This document shows, one piece after another, positions 53,638-61,955 of a stretch of DNA of 64,000 nt (the first letter of the stretch is position 1; the number at the start of each line of letters is the position of its first letter). The notes beneath the pieces are model-generated. The model saw only the letters and a program-made list of their open reading frames with translations. It ran no database searches and was not told the DNA's origin. The position numbers were made by a program, and so were the translations under genes. This DNA is from Oceanospirillaceae bacterium (GTDB lineage Bacteria; Pseudomonadota; Gammaproteobacteria; Pseudomonadales; Balneatricaceae): positions 62,001-126,000 of the forward strand of contig JABSQZ010000007.1 in the NCBI GenBank assembly GCA_013215505.1, in the 5' to 3' direction.

Positions 53638-54657
53638 CTAGTTTGAATAGTCTTCCAGTATTTCCGGATAGCCGAAGAGCGCGGGTGTACCGCCGGTATG
53701 CAGGAACACTACGTTTTGATAACGACGGAAATGTCCACTGGTGACCAAGTGAATCAATCCAGCCATGGCCTTGCCGGTATAGGTGGGATCCAGCAGCAAG
53801 CCTTCGCACCTTGCGGTCAATCGGATAGCCTCCAACAGATCTTCATTTAACTGACCATAACCAGGCCTAAGCATGCGGTCGTCGACCCAGATATCAGCTT
53901 CAGTAACCACGCCCGGGCAATCGATCATCTCCGCGACAACGCGGGACTTTTGCAACACCCGCTCGGCCTGAGCGACATGGTCGCGGCGCACACAAAAACC
54001 GTAAACGGGAATATCGCTGCCCAACGCCCTCAACCCGGCCAGCAACCCGGCATGTGTGGTTGCACTGCCGGTAGCCAGCATAATGGCATCGACTTTCATT
54101 GAGCGCTGTTTGAACTGTAAGATAAGCTCTTCGGCACACTTCACATAGCCGAGTGAGCCATAGGGAATATGATCGCCCGACAGAGGAATGACATAGGGGT
54201 TTCCGCCCTCTTTGCGGATTTCTTCGGCCCGCTGATACATCGCCTTGTCGGCACCGCCCTCATCTTCACCCACTGGGTAATCATGAATCTTGGCCCCCAT
54301 CAATTTCATCAGAAAGGGGTTGCCGGACTGGTAATACTCTTGTTGACGGCCCTCAACACGTTTTTCCAGCTGCACTTCAACTTCCAGCCCGAGCTTTCTG
54401 GCCGCGGCAATAGTCATACGCACATGATTAGATTGCACCGCCCCGGTGGTTAGCAGAGTATCTGCACCTTTGGAGATGGCATCGCCGATATAGAATTCCA
54501 GCTGACGGGCTTTATTGCCGCCCATAGCAAGGCCGGTGCAGTCGTCACGTTTGGCCCAGATGCGGGGCCCCTGGAGTTTATTGCTGAGATTATTGAGAAC
54601 CTCCAGCGGAGTTGGTGTGTGAGATAGGTCTACTCGGGGGTATTTGTCGGTTAACAT
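53638..54657 (-). CDS. cuyA: L-cysteate sulfo-lyase/D-cysteine desulfhydrase family PLP enzyme
   Basis: Fold-II PLP enzyme of 339 residues of the ACC deaminase/D-cysteine desulfhydrase family. The PLP lysine is K49 in GLAMGGNKARQLEF, followed by TGAVQSNHVRMT and the phosphate-binding ATGSATTHAGLLAG. Silicibacter pomeroyi CuyA, first annotated as D-cysteine desulfhydrase, belongs here and cleaves L-cysteate to pyruvate, sulfite and ammonium. A TauE/SafE exporter immediately upstream is exactly the CuyA neighbourhood. I favour cysteate; D-cysteine or a related beta-substituted alanine is the alternative. Confidence 0.8.
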   Translation of the reverse strand: MLTDKYPRVDLSHTPTPLEVLNNLSNKLQGPRIWAKRDDCTGLAMGGNKARQLEFYIGDAISKGADTLLTTGAVQSNHVRMTIAAARKLGLEVEVQLEKRVEGRQQEYYQSGNPFLMKLMGAKIHDYPVGEDEGGADKAMYQRAEEIRKEGGNPYVIPLSGDHIPYGSLGYVKCAEELILQFKQRSMKVDAIMLATGSATTHAGLLAGLRALGSDIPVYGFCVRRDHVAQAERVLQKSRVVAEMIDCPGVVTEADIWVDDRMLRPGYGQLNEDLLEAIRLTARCEGLLLDPTYTGKAMAGLIHLVTSGHFRRYQNVVFLHTGGTPALFGYPEILEDYSN

Positions 54658-54715
54658 GATAATCTCTCTTTGGTATTCGTCAGATCGTTTATTAAGGGGA
54701 CTGGATATTTACTCG

Positions 54716-55465
54716 CTACAGATTGAGTAGCATGAACAGGCCTGTCAGCAGCAATATCACCAGAACTAAGCCCTTAAATACTTGTTGATTGATTTTTTTC
54801 GATAACATATGGCCGGTAACCATTCCCACTAAAGCGGCGGGGGTAAGCACTGCGGCAGTAATCCAGGTCTGAGCTTCGATACCGATTAAGGTCGCCTGCA
54901 GTAACAAGGCGCCGCCGTAAGAGAACAAAAAGAAAGTTAATATGGTGGCGCGAATCTCATCTTTGCTCAGTGCACTCCGTGATAGGTAGAGCATTACAGC
55001 CGGCCCCGGCATTGCCATGCTACTGGCCATCAGGCCAGAGGCAATCCCAACCCCCATCACCGTGCCGCGACGGTGAGGTGGTTGGTCCTGGGGTGTAGGA
55101 GTTTTGGCCTTGCGCAACAAGTACCAGCCATTTTGCGCGCTGATCAAGATGATCAATACCGCCACCAGCACCTTGATGGTATCCAGGTCAAGCTGGTTAT
55201 AAATCAGGATACCCAGCGGGAAACCCAACACACAGCCAATCGACAGCCACTTCAGAAGATACCCGGGAGCGATGCCCCGCAACTTCGGCCAATGCACGCA
55301 GGACATTACCAGAATGATGATCATCACCAATTGAATGGCGGCAACTGAATTAAGCACAATCAGGAACGCTGAAACGGCGATCAATCCAAAGCCAAAACCC
55401 GTAGCAGACTGAACCGTAGCCGCTAAAAAAGTCACCATTAGAAGTAACGTCCAATCCATTTCCAA
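54716..55465 (-). CDS. TauE/SafE-family sulfite/anion exporter (CuyZ-like)
   Basis: Membrane protein of 249 residues with about eight hydrophobic segments and the family block ATVQSATGFGFGLIAV at the start of the first repeat, with MASSMAMPGPAVMLYL in the second. It would export the sulfite released by the lyase. First gene of the operon, 58 bp before cuyA. It faces the LysR gene across a dyad-containing promoter region. Confidence 0.85.
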   Translation of the reverse strand: MEMDWTLLLMVTFLAATVQSATGFGFGLIAVSAFLIVLNSVAAIQLVMIIILVMSCVHWPKLRGIAPGYLLKWLSIGCVLGFPLGILIYNQLDLDTIKVLVAVLIILISAQNGWYLLRKAKTPTPQDQPPHRRGTVMGVGIASGLMASSMAMPGPAVMLYLSRSALSKDEIRATILTFFLFSYGGALLLQATLIGIEAQTWITAAVLTPAALVGMVTGHMLSKKINQQVFKGLVLVILLLTGLFMLLNL

Positions 55466-55539
55466 GCTCCAGTACTGTTTTCAGGAAGGGTATTATTGAC
55501 TTGGCCAAGCATTAATTCAATTCAAAAGAATGACCATCT

Positions 55540-55558
55540 GCATAAGTAAATGTTATGC
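55540..55558. promoter_or_regulatory. Candidate LysR operator of the cuy-like operon
   Basis: GCATAA (55540-55545), seven bases, TTATGC (55553-55558). The centre has the ATAA-N7-TTAT form reported for OccR-type LysR regulators. It lies midway between the divergent lysR and exporter genes. Confidence 0.55.
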
Positions 55559-55601
55559 TAATAAACACACGTGTAACTCTATTGATTAAACAGGTATCGC
55601 C

Positions 55602-56483
55602 ATGAACTTTCGTCAGATTGAGGCTTTTAGAGCAGTGATGGTAACCGGGTCAGGCACCGAGGCTGCTAAAATGCTGTTCATCACTCAGCCCGCTGTCAGC
55701 CGCCTGATTTCTGACCTAGAATACCAAACCAGACTCAAACTTTTTGTTCGAAAACCTAACCGTCTGGAACCCACCCCCGAAGCTCAGGCGCTGTTTCGGC
55801 AAGTCGACAGGGCTTTTATTGGGCTGGAAGAGATAAGTCTGTTTGCAGATTCCATCGTCAATAAACAGCAGGGGAGCCTACGGATTGTGGCGATGCCGGT
55901 GTGCGTGGATAGCTTTCTTCCCTCCTTAGTCTCAGAGTTTTTGCAACAACATCCAAAGGTGAGTATTGAGCTCGAGTCTGCCCCGCGGATCCAGGCGCTG
56001 GATCTGGTACGTACTCAGCGACAGGACCTGGGAATAATTTCTCTTTCCAGCCGTGAAAACCTAGGTTTACAGGTTCAGAACATTTGCCGACAAAAGGCGG
56101 TCTGCGTCCTGCCAGCCGACCATCCCCTTTGCGAAAAATCAGTCATCCATGTACGGGATCTGGAGAATGAACCCTTTATATCACTGTCTCGTGGCAGCCC
56201 CTTCCGGGCCAAGGTAGACGAAATATTTGCCCGCGAGAATATTAAACGCACTTTTGCGATTGAAACACGGACCCACCGTACAGTATATGAATTGGTTAAA
56301 AGGGGGGCCGGAGTGGCGATTCTGGATCCGTTTATCACTGAAAATCAGGATTCGGAGGTTGTAATCAAACCCTTCCTGCCAGAGGTAAGCTGGGATTACG
56401 CCGTGGTACAACCTCACTCAGCAACGCCCTCTCTGATTACCCAGTCATTTATTGCACTGTTAATGGCTCATTTTTCCAAGTGA
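55602..56483 (+). CDS. LysR-family regulator (NocR/OccR-like), divergent to the cuy-like operon
   Basis: LysR regulator of 293 residues. HTH FRQIEAFRAVMVTGSGTEAAKMLFITQPAVSRLISDLEYQTRLKLF, a pattern close to the NocR/OccR subgroup (GTxTxAAxxLxxSQPAVSR), which regulates amino-acid and opine catabolism. The target should be the exporter-lyase-RidA-TRAP operon that diverges from it. Confidence 0.92.
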   Translation: MNFRQIEAFRAVMVTGSGTEAAKMLFITQPAVSRLISDLEYQTRLKLFVRKPNRLEPTPEAQALFRQVDRAFIGLEEISLFADSIVNKQQGSLRIVAMPVCVDSFLPSLVSEFLQQHPKVSIELESAPRIQALDLVRTQRQDLGIISLSSRENLGLQVQNICRQKAVCVLPADHPLCEKSVIHVRDLENEPFISLSRGSPFRAKVDEIFARENIKRTFAIETRTHRTVYELVKRGAGVAILDPFITENQDSEVVIKPFLPEVSWDYAVVQPHSATPSLITQSFIALLMAHFSK

Positions 56484-56708
56484 TGGATGTAGCTGAGCTC
56501 TTTGCCACTTAGCCGGATATTGTTTCGCCATTAAAAGTAAAGCAATGCTGGATCCGCTGCTGAATAATTTGCTGAATATTCAGCAATGATTGATCACTTA
56601 TACGCCGGTGCCGGTGCCGGTTCAAGCGTAAAGTGACACTTTTGCGAATGGGATTAGAGGCTGAAGATGCAGCACAAGAGAAAATTCATCAAAAATAATT
56701 AGATGACA

Positions 56709-56738
56709 AAAAAGGCAAATCTCCCGATTTGCCTTTTT
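56709..56738. terminator. Bidirectional intrinsic terminator
   Basis: AAAAAGGCAAATC (56709-56721), TCCC loop, GATTTGCCTTTTT (56726-56738). Perfect 13-bp complement with A and T runs on the outer sides, so it can stop transcription from both directions. The T-run merges with the first unit of array 4. Confidence 0.9.
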
Positions 56739-56791
56739 ACTTACGACTTACTACTTACAACTTACAACTCACTACTTACGACTTACTACAT
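56736..56791. repeat. Heptanucleotide tandem array 4 (8 units)
   Basis: TTTACTT, ACGACTT, ACTACTT, ACAACTT, ACAACTC, ACTACTT, ACGACTT, ACTACAT. The first unit shares its Ts with the terminator. Units here use A at the first position, unlike the G or C units of arrays 1 and 3. Confidence 0.93.
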
Positions 56792-57019
56792 TGCAGCTGT
56801 TAAGCAGGCACTGATCAGGCAACGAAGTGGCTTATGTGGCTGAGTTAGAACAGCGGCGAGACTCTAAAACTGTCTAAGTGTTGGTTTACCAAACATAGCT
56901 ATTATGGCTGCCTGACGCTAGCTCACAGACAATATTAAACAGCAAAATCAGCACCCTTGTTGTACTGCCGCAGATTTACTTATAACTATTTAATTTATAG
57001 GACTTTATTTTCTTATTAT

Positions 57020-60000
57020 CTAAATTGATATGCTCTTTTTTACACGTTTATTGCCACTGTCCAACCATTGCAAATTTGGGGTGTAGTTATCTAACCAATT
57101 GGGTATCTCAACTGCTGGCATAGGCCGGGCAATGCCATAACCTTGTGCTGCGTCGCAGCCCATTTCCAGTAACATCATACCGTGTTCCGTTGTTTCAACA
57201 CCTTCGGCAATGACTTTTCGATTAAACGAGCCTGCCAGAGCAAGCACCCCATCAATAATGGCATAATCCTCGGGATCATCGAGCATATTTTTTACAAAGC
57301 TCTGGTCAATTTTGATCGTGTTCGCAGGTAAGAATCTCAAGTGAGTCAGTGAGGAATAACCTGTACCAAAGTCATCCAGAGCGATATTCACCCCGAATTT
57401 CTCCCGACAAGTATTGAGGATACTGCGGATAGCATTTAGATCACCCAGTGCACTGCTTTCCAATATTTCTAATTGTAAATACTTGGCATTTAGATTGGGA
57501 TGATTTGCTAAAGTATTTTCGAGCTGGGTTAAAAATGATGGTGAGTGCAAGTGATAGGAAGAAATATTAACACTCACTTCGATGAAAATCCCCTGCTGTT
57601 GCCACTGAGTATTTTGTTTCAGTGCTTCATTAATAACCCAGTCACCTATTATAATTTCTAGCTCCGTGCCTTCAATGATAGGTAAAAATTCACCCGGTGG
57701 AATCAATCCTTTCTCAGGGTGCAATCTGCGAATCAACGCTTCAGCGCCGAAGACCTCTCCAGTCTTCATATTGACTTTTGGTTGGTAATATAAAGAAAAT
57801 TCGTTATCAGAAAAAGCTTGCTGTAGCTCCTCAAGTTGATGGCGTTTCTGAATTTTTTGTTGATTTTGCTTAGGGCTAAAAAGATGATAACGATTTTTCC
57901 CTGCTAACTTTGCTTGATACATTGAATGATCAGCGTGACGGAGCAAGGTGTCTAAATCGGCATTATCAACGGGAAATAACGTTACCCCAATTGACACAGT
58001 GATGGTAAATATATGTCCATCAATAGTATAAGGCTGAGACAGATAATATAGAATTTTTTGCAGTATATCGTCGCAGTGTTCAAGTGATTCTAGATCACCT
58101 AGCAGAAGGACAAATTCATCACCACCCTGGCGTGAAGCAGTATCTTCATCCCTGATACTGCTACTGATTCGTTGAGCTACAGCGACCAGTAATTGATCCC
58201 CTATGTCATGCCCATAGTTGTCATTGACCGGTTTGAAATTGTCCATATCAAGAAAACAAACGGCGAGCTGTGTGTCAGATTGTTTACTATGAGCAATGGC
58301 TAAGCTGAACCGCTCTGCAAGGCGTGCGCGATTTGGTAACCGAGTGAGTTCATCATAGTGCGCCATAAATTCTAGCTTTTGTTGCTGTTGTTTACTTTGG
58401 GTTATATCAGAGAATACACAGACGTAGTGTTGCGTTACACCATCATCGTTGGCCAGTGCAGACATGGAGAGGCGGGCTGCAAAGTGTTCGCCGTTTTTCT
58501 TTCTCCCCCAAATCTCGCCCTGCCAGTGGCCTTGCTCAATAAGCGACTGCCACATACCCTCAAAGAAAGCAGGAGTGTTTTTTTCAGACCTGAGGATACT
58601 TGTCTTCTGGCCTAATGTTTCACTGCGGTTGTATCCAGTGAGGCTTGCGAAAGCGGGATTAATATCAATAATAGTCCGTGATGTGTCGGCAATATAGATG
58701 CCTTCATTAGTATTACTAAAGACACGGGAAGAGAGCCGCTGCTTTTCATCTGACAGATTTCTTTCAATGGCTATTACGCTTAGCTGGACTGCAAATTCAA
58801 GTAATTTAAAATCGTCTTTAGTAGGCTTACTAGGATTCCGCTGGTAGATTGCAAAGGTGCCCAGCAGTTGTTTGTTTGCGCCGATGATAGGCTCAGACCA
58901 ACAAGCCGCTAACTGGGCTTTGGCAGCAAGCCCTTTTGCCTTAGCCCAATAGGGATGAGTTTGGATATCCTCAACAATAACTCTACTTTGCCTGAAAGCA
59001 GCAGTACCGCAGCTGCCGACACCCTCTGCGATATTGGTGCCATCAATTGCTTTAATATAATAATCAGGCAGACTTGCTGACACACCCGAGTGCAATTGTG
59101 TGCCTTGTGTATTTACTAGAAGAACGCTGCATAATGCGCCCGACTTTTCCTGTTCGATGAATTTTCCTATGAGTTCCAGAGTCTTTTTTAGCGTTTCGCC
59201 TCGTAATAAACTCTCCAACACAGCGTTGCGGGCATAATCTCTGAGCTCTATCTGCTTGCGCAGTGAAATATCGGTATGAATTCCTGTACAGAGCAGAGGA
59301 TTGTTATGTTTGTCCCACTGAGTGATTTCAGCCACGGTATGTATCCATAACCATTTTCCGTCTCGAGTTTTTCTCCTATATTCCAACTCAAATGTCGAAC
59401 CCGTTTGCAGGCATTTTTTATAGAGTTTGAAGGCGGATTTCCAGTCATCCGGATGCACGTTTTGACGCCATTGTTTAAGGGTTGTTGTAAATCTCGATGG
59501 ATCATGACCGAGCAACTTCACATATTCATCGCTCAAAATAAAGTCACCGGTCTGGATATTTATCTCAAACCAGCCTTGTTTAGCGGACTTAAATGCCAAC
59601 TTCTGGCGTTTGAAATTGTTGTCCAGTGCTATAGTGCGTTGCGATACAATATCTTTAAGTGATTGTTGATTGCCTCTGAAGTGCTTTATGGCTGCAGTGA
59701 AAAATGATATTAGTATCGAAAAAAGGACTCCGGCCAGAGACATTAACAATATTGAACTGTAGTTAACCCAGCCAGCTTTAGGTGACACTTTCAACTGCCA
59801 AGTCGCATCGGCAATGTTTATAATACTGACGACAGGGTTATCTAGTATTGGTTCTGCTGAGTTTGCAAAAATTTGAGTTTTTCCGCTATCGGGGTGAATA
59901 CGTGATAGCTGATAGGCGAATCCAGCCTCTGCAAGGTCTGGCAGTTTTACCGTTTCGAGTATTTGTGGAAAACGTATTAATACTGAAACGAAGCCCCAAA

Positions 60001-60511
60001 AATATTGCCCGTCGCCCGCACGCTGTAAATAAATAGGTAGTCGGCCAACGGCTCCAAGGCCTCCTTGTACTAGATCAAAAGGGCCTGCCAGGGATAATTT
60101 GTGGTTATCTATGGCAGTAATAGCTTCTTTATTCCAATTAGATGAAGCAAGTATATTATGCCCGATAGCATTTTCGTTCCCTGCTAAGGGCACAACGTAT
60201 TGAACAATACCATCAGGGGCTAGTTGCAGAGCCGAGACGCTAGGGTAAAAAGGCAACATTTCAGTTGCAAGTTGAGTAAAACCCGCTGTATCGCCCTGTT
60301 GAATTCGTATCAGGGTGGCGAGTGGAAAAGTGGCAGATAATGCCTGATTGATATTACTCTCAATTCTAGTGACATAACTGCCAGAGGAGCTGTGAATAGC
60401 TGAGTGCATTAGCTGTTGTTTGTAACTATGAATGGCGTAGATGGTAACAAAGGATAGAAAGATCGAGACAGCCAAGACAAGTTGCACGGAGGATGACTTT
60501 TTAAGATTCAT
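57020..60511 (-). CDS. CHASE-PAS-GAF-PAS-GGDEF-EAL bifunctional c-di-GMP enzyme
   Basis: Membrane-bound protein of 1163 residues that makes or breaks cyclic-di-GMP. TM1 about 9-30, periplasmic CHASE domain about 75-230, TM2 about 253-275, PAS about 305-420, GAF about 435-585 (with the CGTAAF block), PAS about 595-705, GGDEF about 712-880, EAL about 890-1140. GGDEF (796-800) is intact, and RDED five residues upstream is a product-inhibition site. EAL (924-926), DDFGTGYSSL and AEGVET are intact, so both activities are possible. Single gene. Confidence 0.95.
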   Translation of the reverse strand: MNLKKSSSVQLVLAVSIFLSFVTIYAIHSYKQQLMHSAIHSSSGSYVTRIESNINQALSATFPLATLIRIQQGDTAGFTQLATEMLPFYPSVSALQLAPDGIVQYVVPLAGNENAIGHNILASSNWNKEAITAIDNHKLSLAGPFDLVQGGLGAVGRLPIYLQRAGDGQYFWGFVSVLIRFPQILETVKLPDLAEAGFAYQLSRIHPDSGKTQIFANSAEPILDNPVVSIINIADATWQLKVSPKAGWVNYSSILLMSLAGVLFSILISFFTAAIKHFRGNQQSLKDIVSQRTIALDNNFKRQKLAFKSAKQGWFEINIQTGDFILSDEYVKLLGHDPSRFTTTLKQWRQNVHPDDWKSAFKLYKKCLQTGSTFELEYRRKTRDGKWLWIHTVAEITQWDKHNNPLLCTGIHTDISLRKQIELRDYARNAVLESLLRGETLKKTLELIGKFIEQEKSGALCSVLLVNTQGTQLHSGVSASLPDYYIKAIDGTNIAEGVGSCGTAAFRQSRVIVEDIQTHPYWAKAKGLAAKAQLAACWSEPIIGANKQLLGTFAIYQRNPSKPTKDDFKLLEFAVQLSVIAIERNLSDEKQRLSSRVFSNTNEGIYIADTSRTIIDINPAFASLTGYNRSETLGQKTSILRSEKNTPAFFEGMWQSLIEQGHWQGEIWGRKKNGEHFAARLSMSALANDDGVTQHYVCVFSDITQSKQQQQKLEFMAHYDELTRLPNRARLAERFSLAIAHSKQSDTQLAVCFLDMDNFKPVNDNYGHDIGDQLLVAVAQRISSSIRDEDTASRQGGDEFVLLLGDLESLEHCDDILQKILYYLSQPYTIDGHIFTITVSIGVTLFPVDNADLDTLLRHADHSMYQAKLAGKNRYHLFSPKQNQQKIQKRHQLEELQQAFSDNEFSLYYQPKVNMKTGEVFGAEALIRRLHPEKGLIPPGEFLPIIEGTELEIIIGDWVINEALKQNTQWQQQGIFIEVSVNISSYHLHSPSFLTQLENTLANHPNLNAKYLQLEILESSALGDLNAIRSILNTCREKFGVNIALDDFGTGYSSLTHLRFLPANTIKIDQSFVKNMLDDPEDYAIIDGVLALAGSFNRKVIAEGVETTEHGMMLLEMGCDAAQGYGIARPMPAVEIPNWLDNYTPNLQWLDSGNKRVKKSISI

Positions 60512-60927
60512 AAATATCCAATGATCAAGTTTGATATGCCACTCCTTATCCTAAAGCCACGAATGATCATCATTACTTTTTCATTCTATTATGTCCAGTA
60601 GTTGGTCTATTTATATACAGCCACTGACTGAAAAAGATTGGATCACTGAGACCTTACAAAGGAATCGATTTAAAAGAGGACCTACCGCCACTGAACTGGA
60701 TTTAACAACCCGAACACTTTATAGCAAATTATAAAATATACAATTGATGCTCCTTAAGCATTTCAGACATAATAGACCCCTAACTCAAGCTGATGTTAAC
60801 TACCTGTCCCTGAAAACGGGGTAATGTTAAATTCTGTAAATCTAACATTGCATATCTTATTTAATTTGTCTGACCAAACCAGGAAAATGCGTTATTCTGG
60901 CGCAATTAGTTACAAGAGATCTTATCT
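60512..60927. other. Intergenic with a short Fis-type HTH frame
   Basis: Between the divergent GGDEF-EAL gene and the FrnE-like gene. It holds the 47-codon frame described separately. Nothing else is seen. Confidence 0.4.
60591..60734 (+). pseudogene. 47-codon Fis/NtrC-type helix-turn-helix fragment
   Basis: Reads MSSSWSIYIQPLTEKDWITETLQ and then RGPTATELDLTTRTLYSKL before TAA. This is the Fis-type C-terminal DNA-binding helix-turn-helix of NtrC-like regulators (usual GNRTxAAxxLGISRRTLYxKL). The AAA+ and receiver domains are absent, and GN/AA of the first helix is changed. It may be a relic of a sigma-54 activator, or a mini-protein in its own right. There is no ribosome site I would trust. 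Confidence 0.5.
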
Positions 60928-61575
60928 ATGCTTATCACACTTAAACTGGACATAGTTTCCGACATATCTTGCCCATGGTGCATTATTGGCTATAAAGCGC
61001 TACAACAGGCGCTGTCAACATTGGAACCAGATATAACCGCCGACATCAGCTGGCAACCCTTTGAACTCAATCCTGCTATGCCAGCCGAGGGTCAGGATAT
61101 AGTTGAGCACCTCACTGACAAATATGGCATAAATACTGCTCAAATAGAGCAAAACCGGGCGATGATCCGAGAACGTGGTTTAGCCCTTGGCTATACGTTC
61201 AGTAATAGTGATGGCGGTAGAATTTACAATACCTTTGACGCTCACCGGTTGCTGTACTGGGCCAAACAATTTGGCAAACAAAGCCAACTTAAACTGGCGT
61301 TTTTTGATTTATATTTCAAACAAAGCGGCAACCCCAGCGATCACCAACAACTACTGACGGTGGTAGCAAGTGTCGGACTAGACATTCAGGCTGCCAGCCG
61401 AGTATTGGACAGTGCACAATATGAGCAAGAAGTGCGCGAGCGGCAAAGCTTTTACCACTCGCAAGGTATTAGTTCAGTACCTGCGGTGATCATTAACGAT
61501 AAGCATTTGATCAGTGGCGGGCAACCCGCTGATGTATTTGAGAAGGCACTGAAAGAAATAGCCAGCCAACACTAA
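60928..61575 (+). CDS. FrnE-like DsbA-family oxidoreductase
   Basis: Cytoplasmic thioredoxin-fold protein with a CPWC active site (residues 15-18 in DIVSDISCPWCIIGY), a large helical insertion, and the cis-Pro loop GISSVPAVIIND. The 215-residue length fits the FrnE subgroup of DsbA/2-hydroxychromene-2-carboxylate isomerase-like proteins, which act as disulfide isomerases or oxidoreductases. There is no signal peptide. Single gene with GAGAT upstream of ATG; a terminator follows after 84 bp. Confidence 0.92.
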   Translation: MLITLKLDIVSDISCPWCIIGYKALQQALSTLEPDITADISWQPFELNPAMPAEGQDIVEHLTDKYGINTAQIEQNRAMIRERGLALGYTFSNSDGGRIYNTFDAHRLLYWAKQFGKQSQLKLAFFDLYFKQSGNPSDHQQLLTVVASVGLDIQAASRVLDSAQYEQEVRERQSFYHSQGISSVPAVIINDKHLISGGQPADVFEKALKEIASQH

Positions 61576-61658
61576 TCACCGCGTACCTCACTGAAGCAGA
61601 CGATAAATTTTCCATTAGTGACATTGATAAAGAACTTACTGGTTAAAAACAGCTAAAT

Positions 61659-61691
61659 AAAAAGGCGAACCATCTTTGATTCGCCTTTTTT
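61659..61691. terminator. Bidirectional intrinsic terminator
   Basis: AAAAAGGCGAA (61659-61669) pairs with TTCGCCTTTTT (61680-61690) around a ten-base loop. Flanked by A and T runs. It is fused to array 5 at its 3' side. Confidence 0.9.
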
Positions 61692-61737
61692 ACTTCCTAC
61701 TTCCTACTTACGACTTACGACTTACGACTTACGACTC
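61689..61737. repeat. Heptanucleotide tandem array 5 (7 units)
   Basis: TTTACTT, CCTACTT twice, ACGACTT three times, ACGACTC. Starts within the T-run of the terminator, in the same manner as array 4. Confidence 0.93.
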
Positions 61738-61955
61738 TAAAAAGTTTGTGGCTGACTCAAATTTTTATAATCTTTGCTTACTAACATTTGATCCGATATT
61801 TTAGATATTAGTTCAGACTTAACCGCACAATAGCTAAAACCTCAAACTCGTTGGATCATACTAATAAGAGATGACGTAATAAAAGCATCCATTTGGCTGC
61901 TTATTGAGGGTTTAGGTAAATTATCCCAATACCATAGGTCATAGGTCCTTACTAG

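Larger units (their letters stand above)
56484..57019. other. Convergent intergenic region with terminator and heptamer array
   Basis: Between the LysR gene and the large GGDEF-EAL gene. Contains the terminator at 56709-56738 and array 4. No gene seen in the rest. Confidence 0.5.

Noticed and set aside
53298-53809. Minus-strand frames (71 and 87 codons) in the cuyA tail region
   Set aside because: They are out-of-frame readings of the degenerate chimeric repeats and of the cuyA end.
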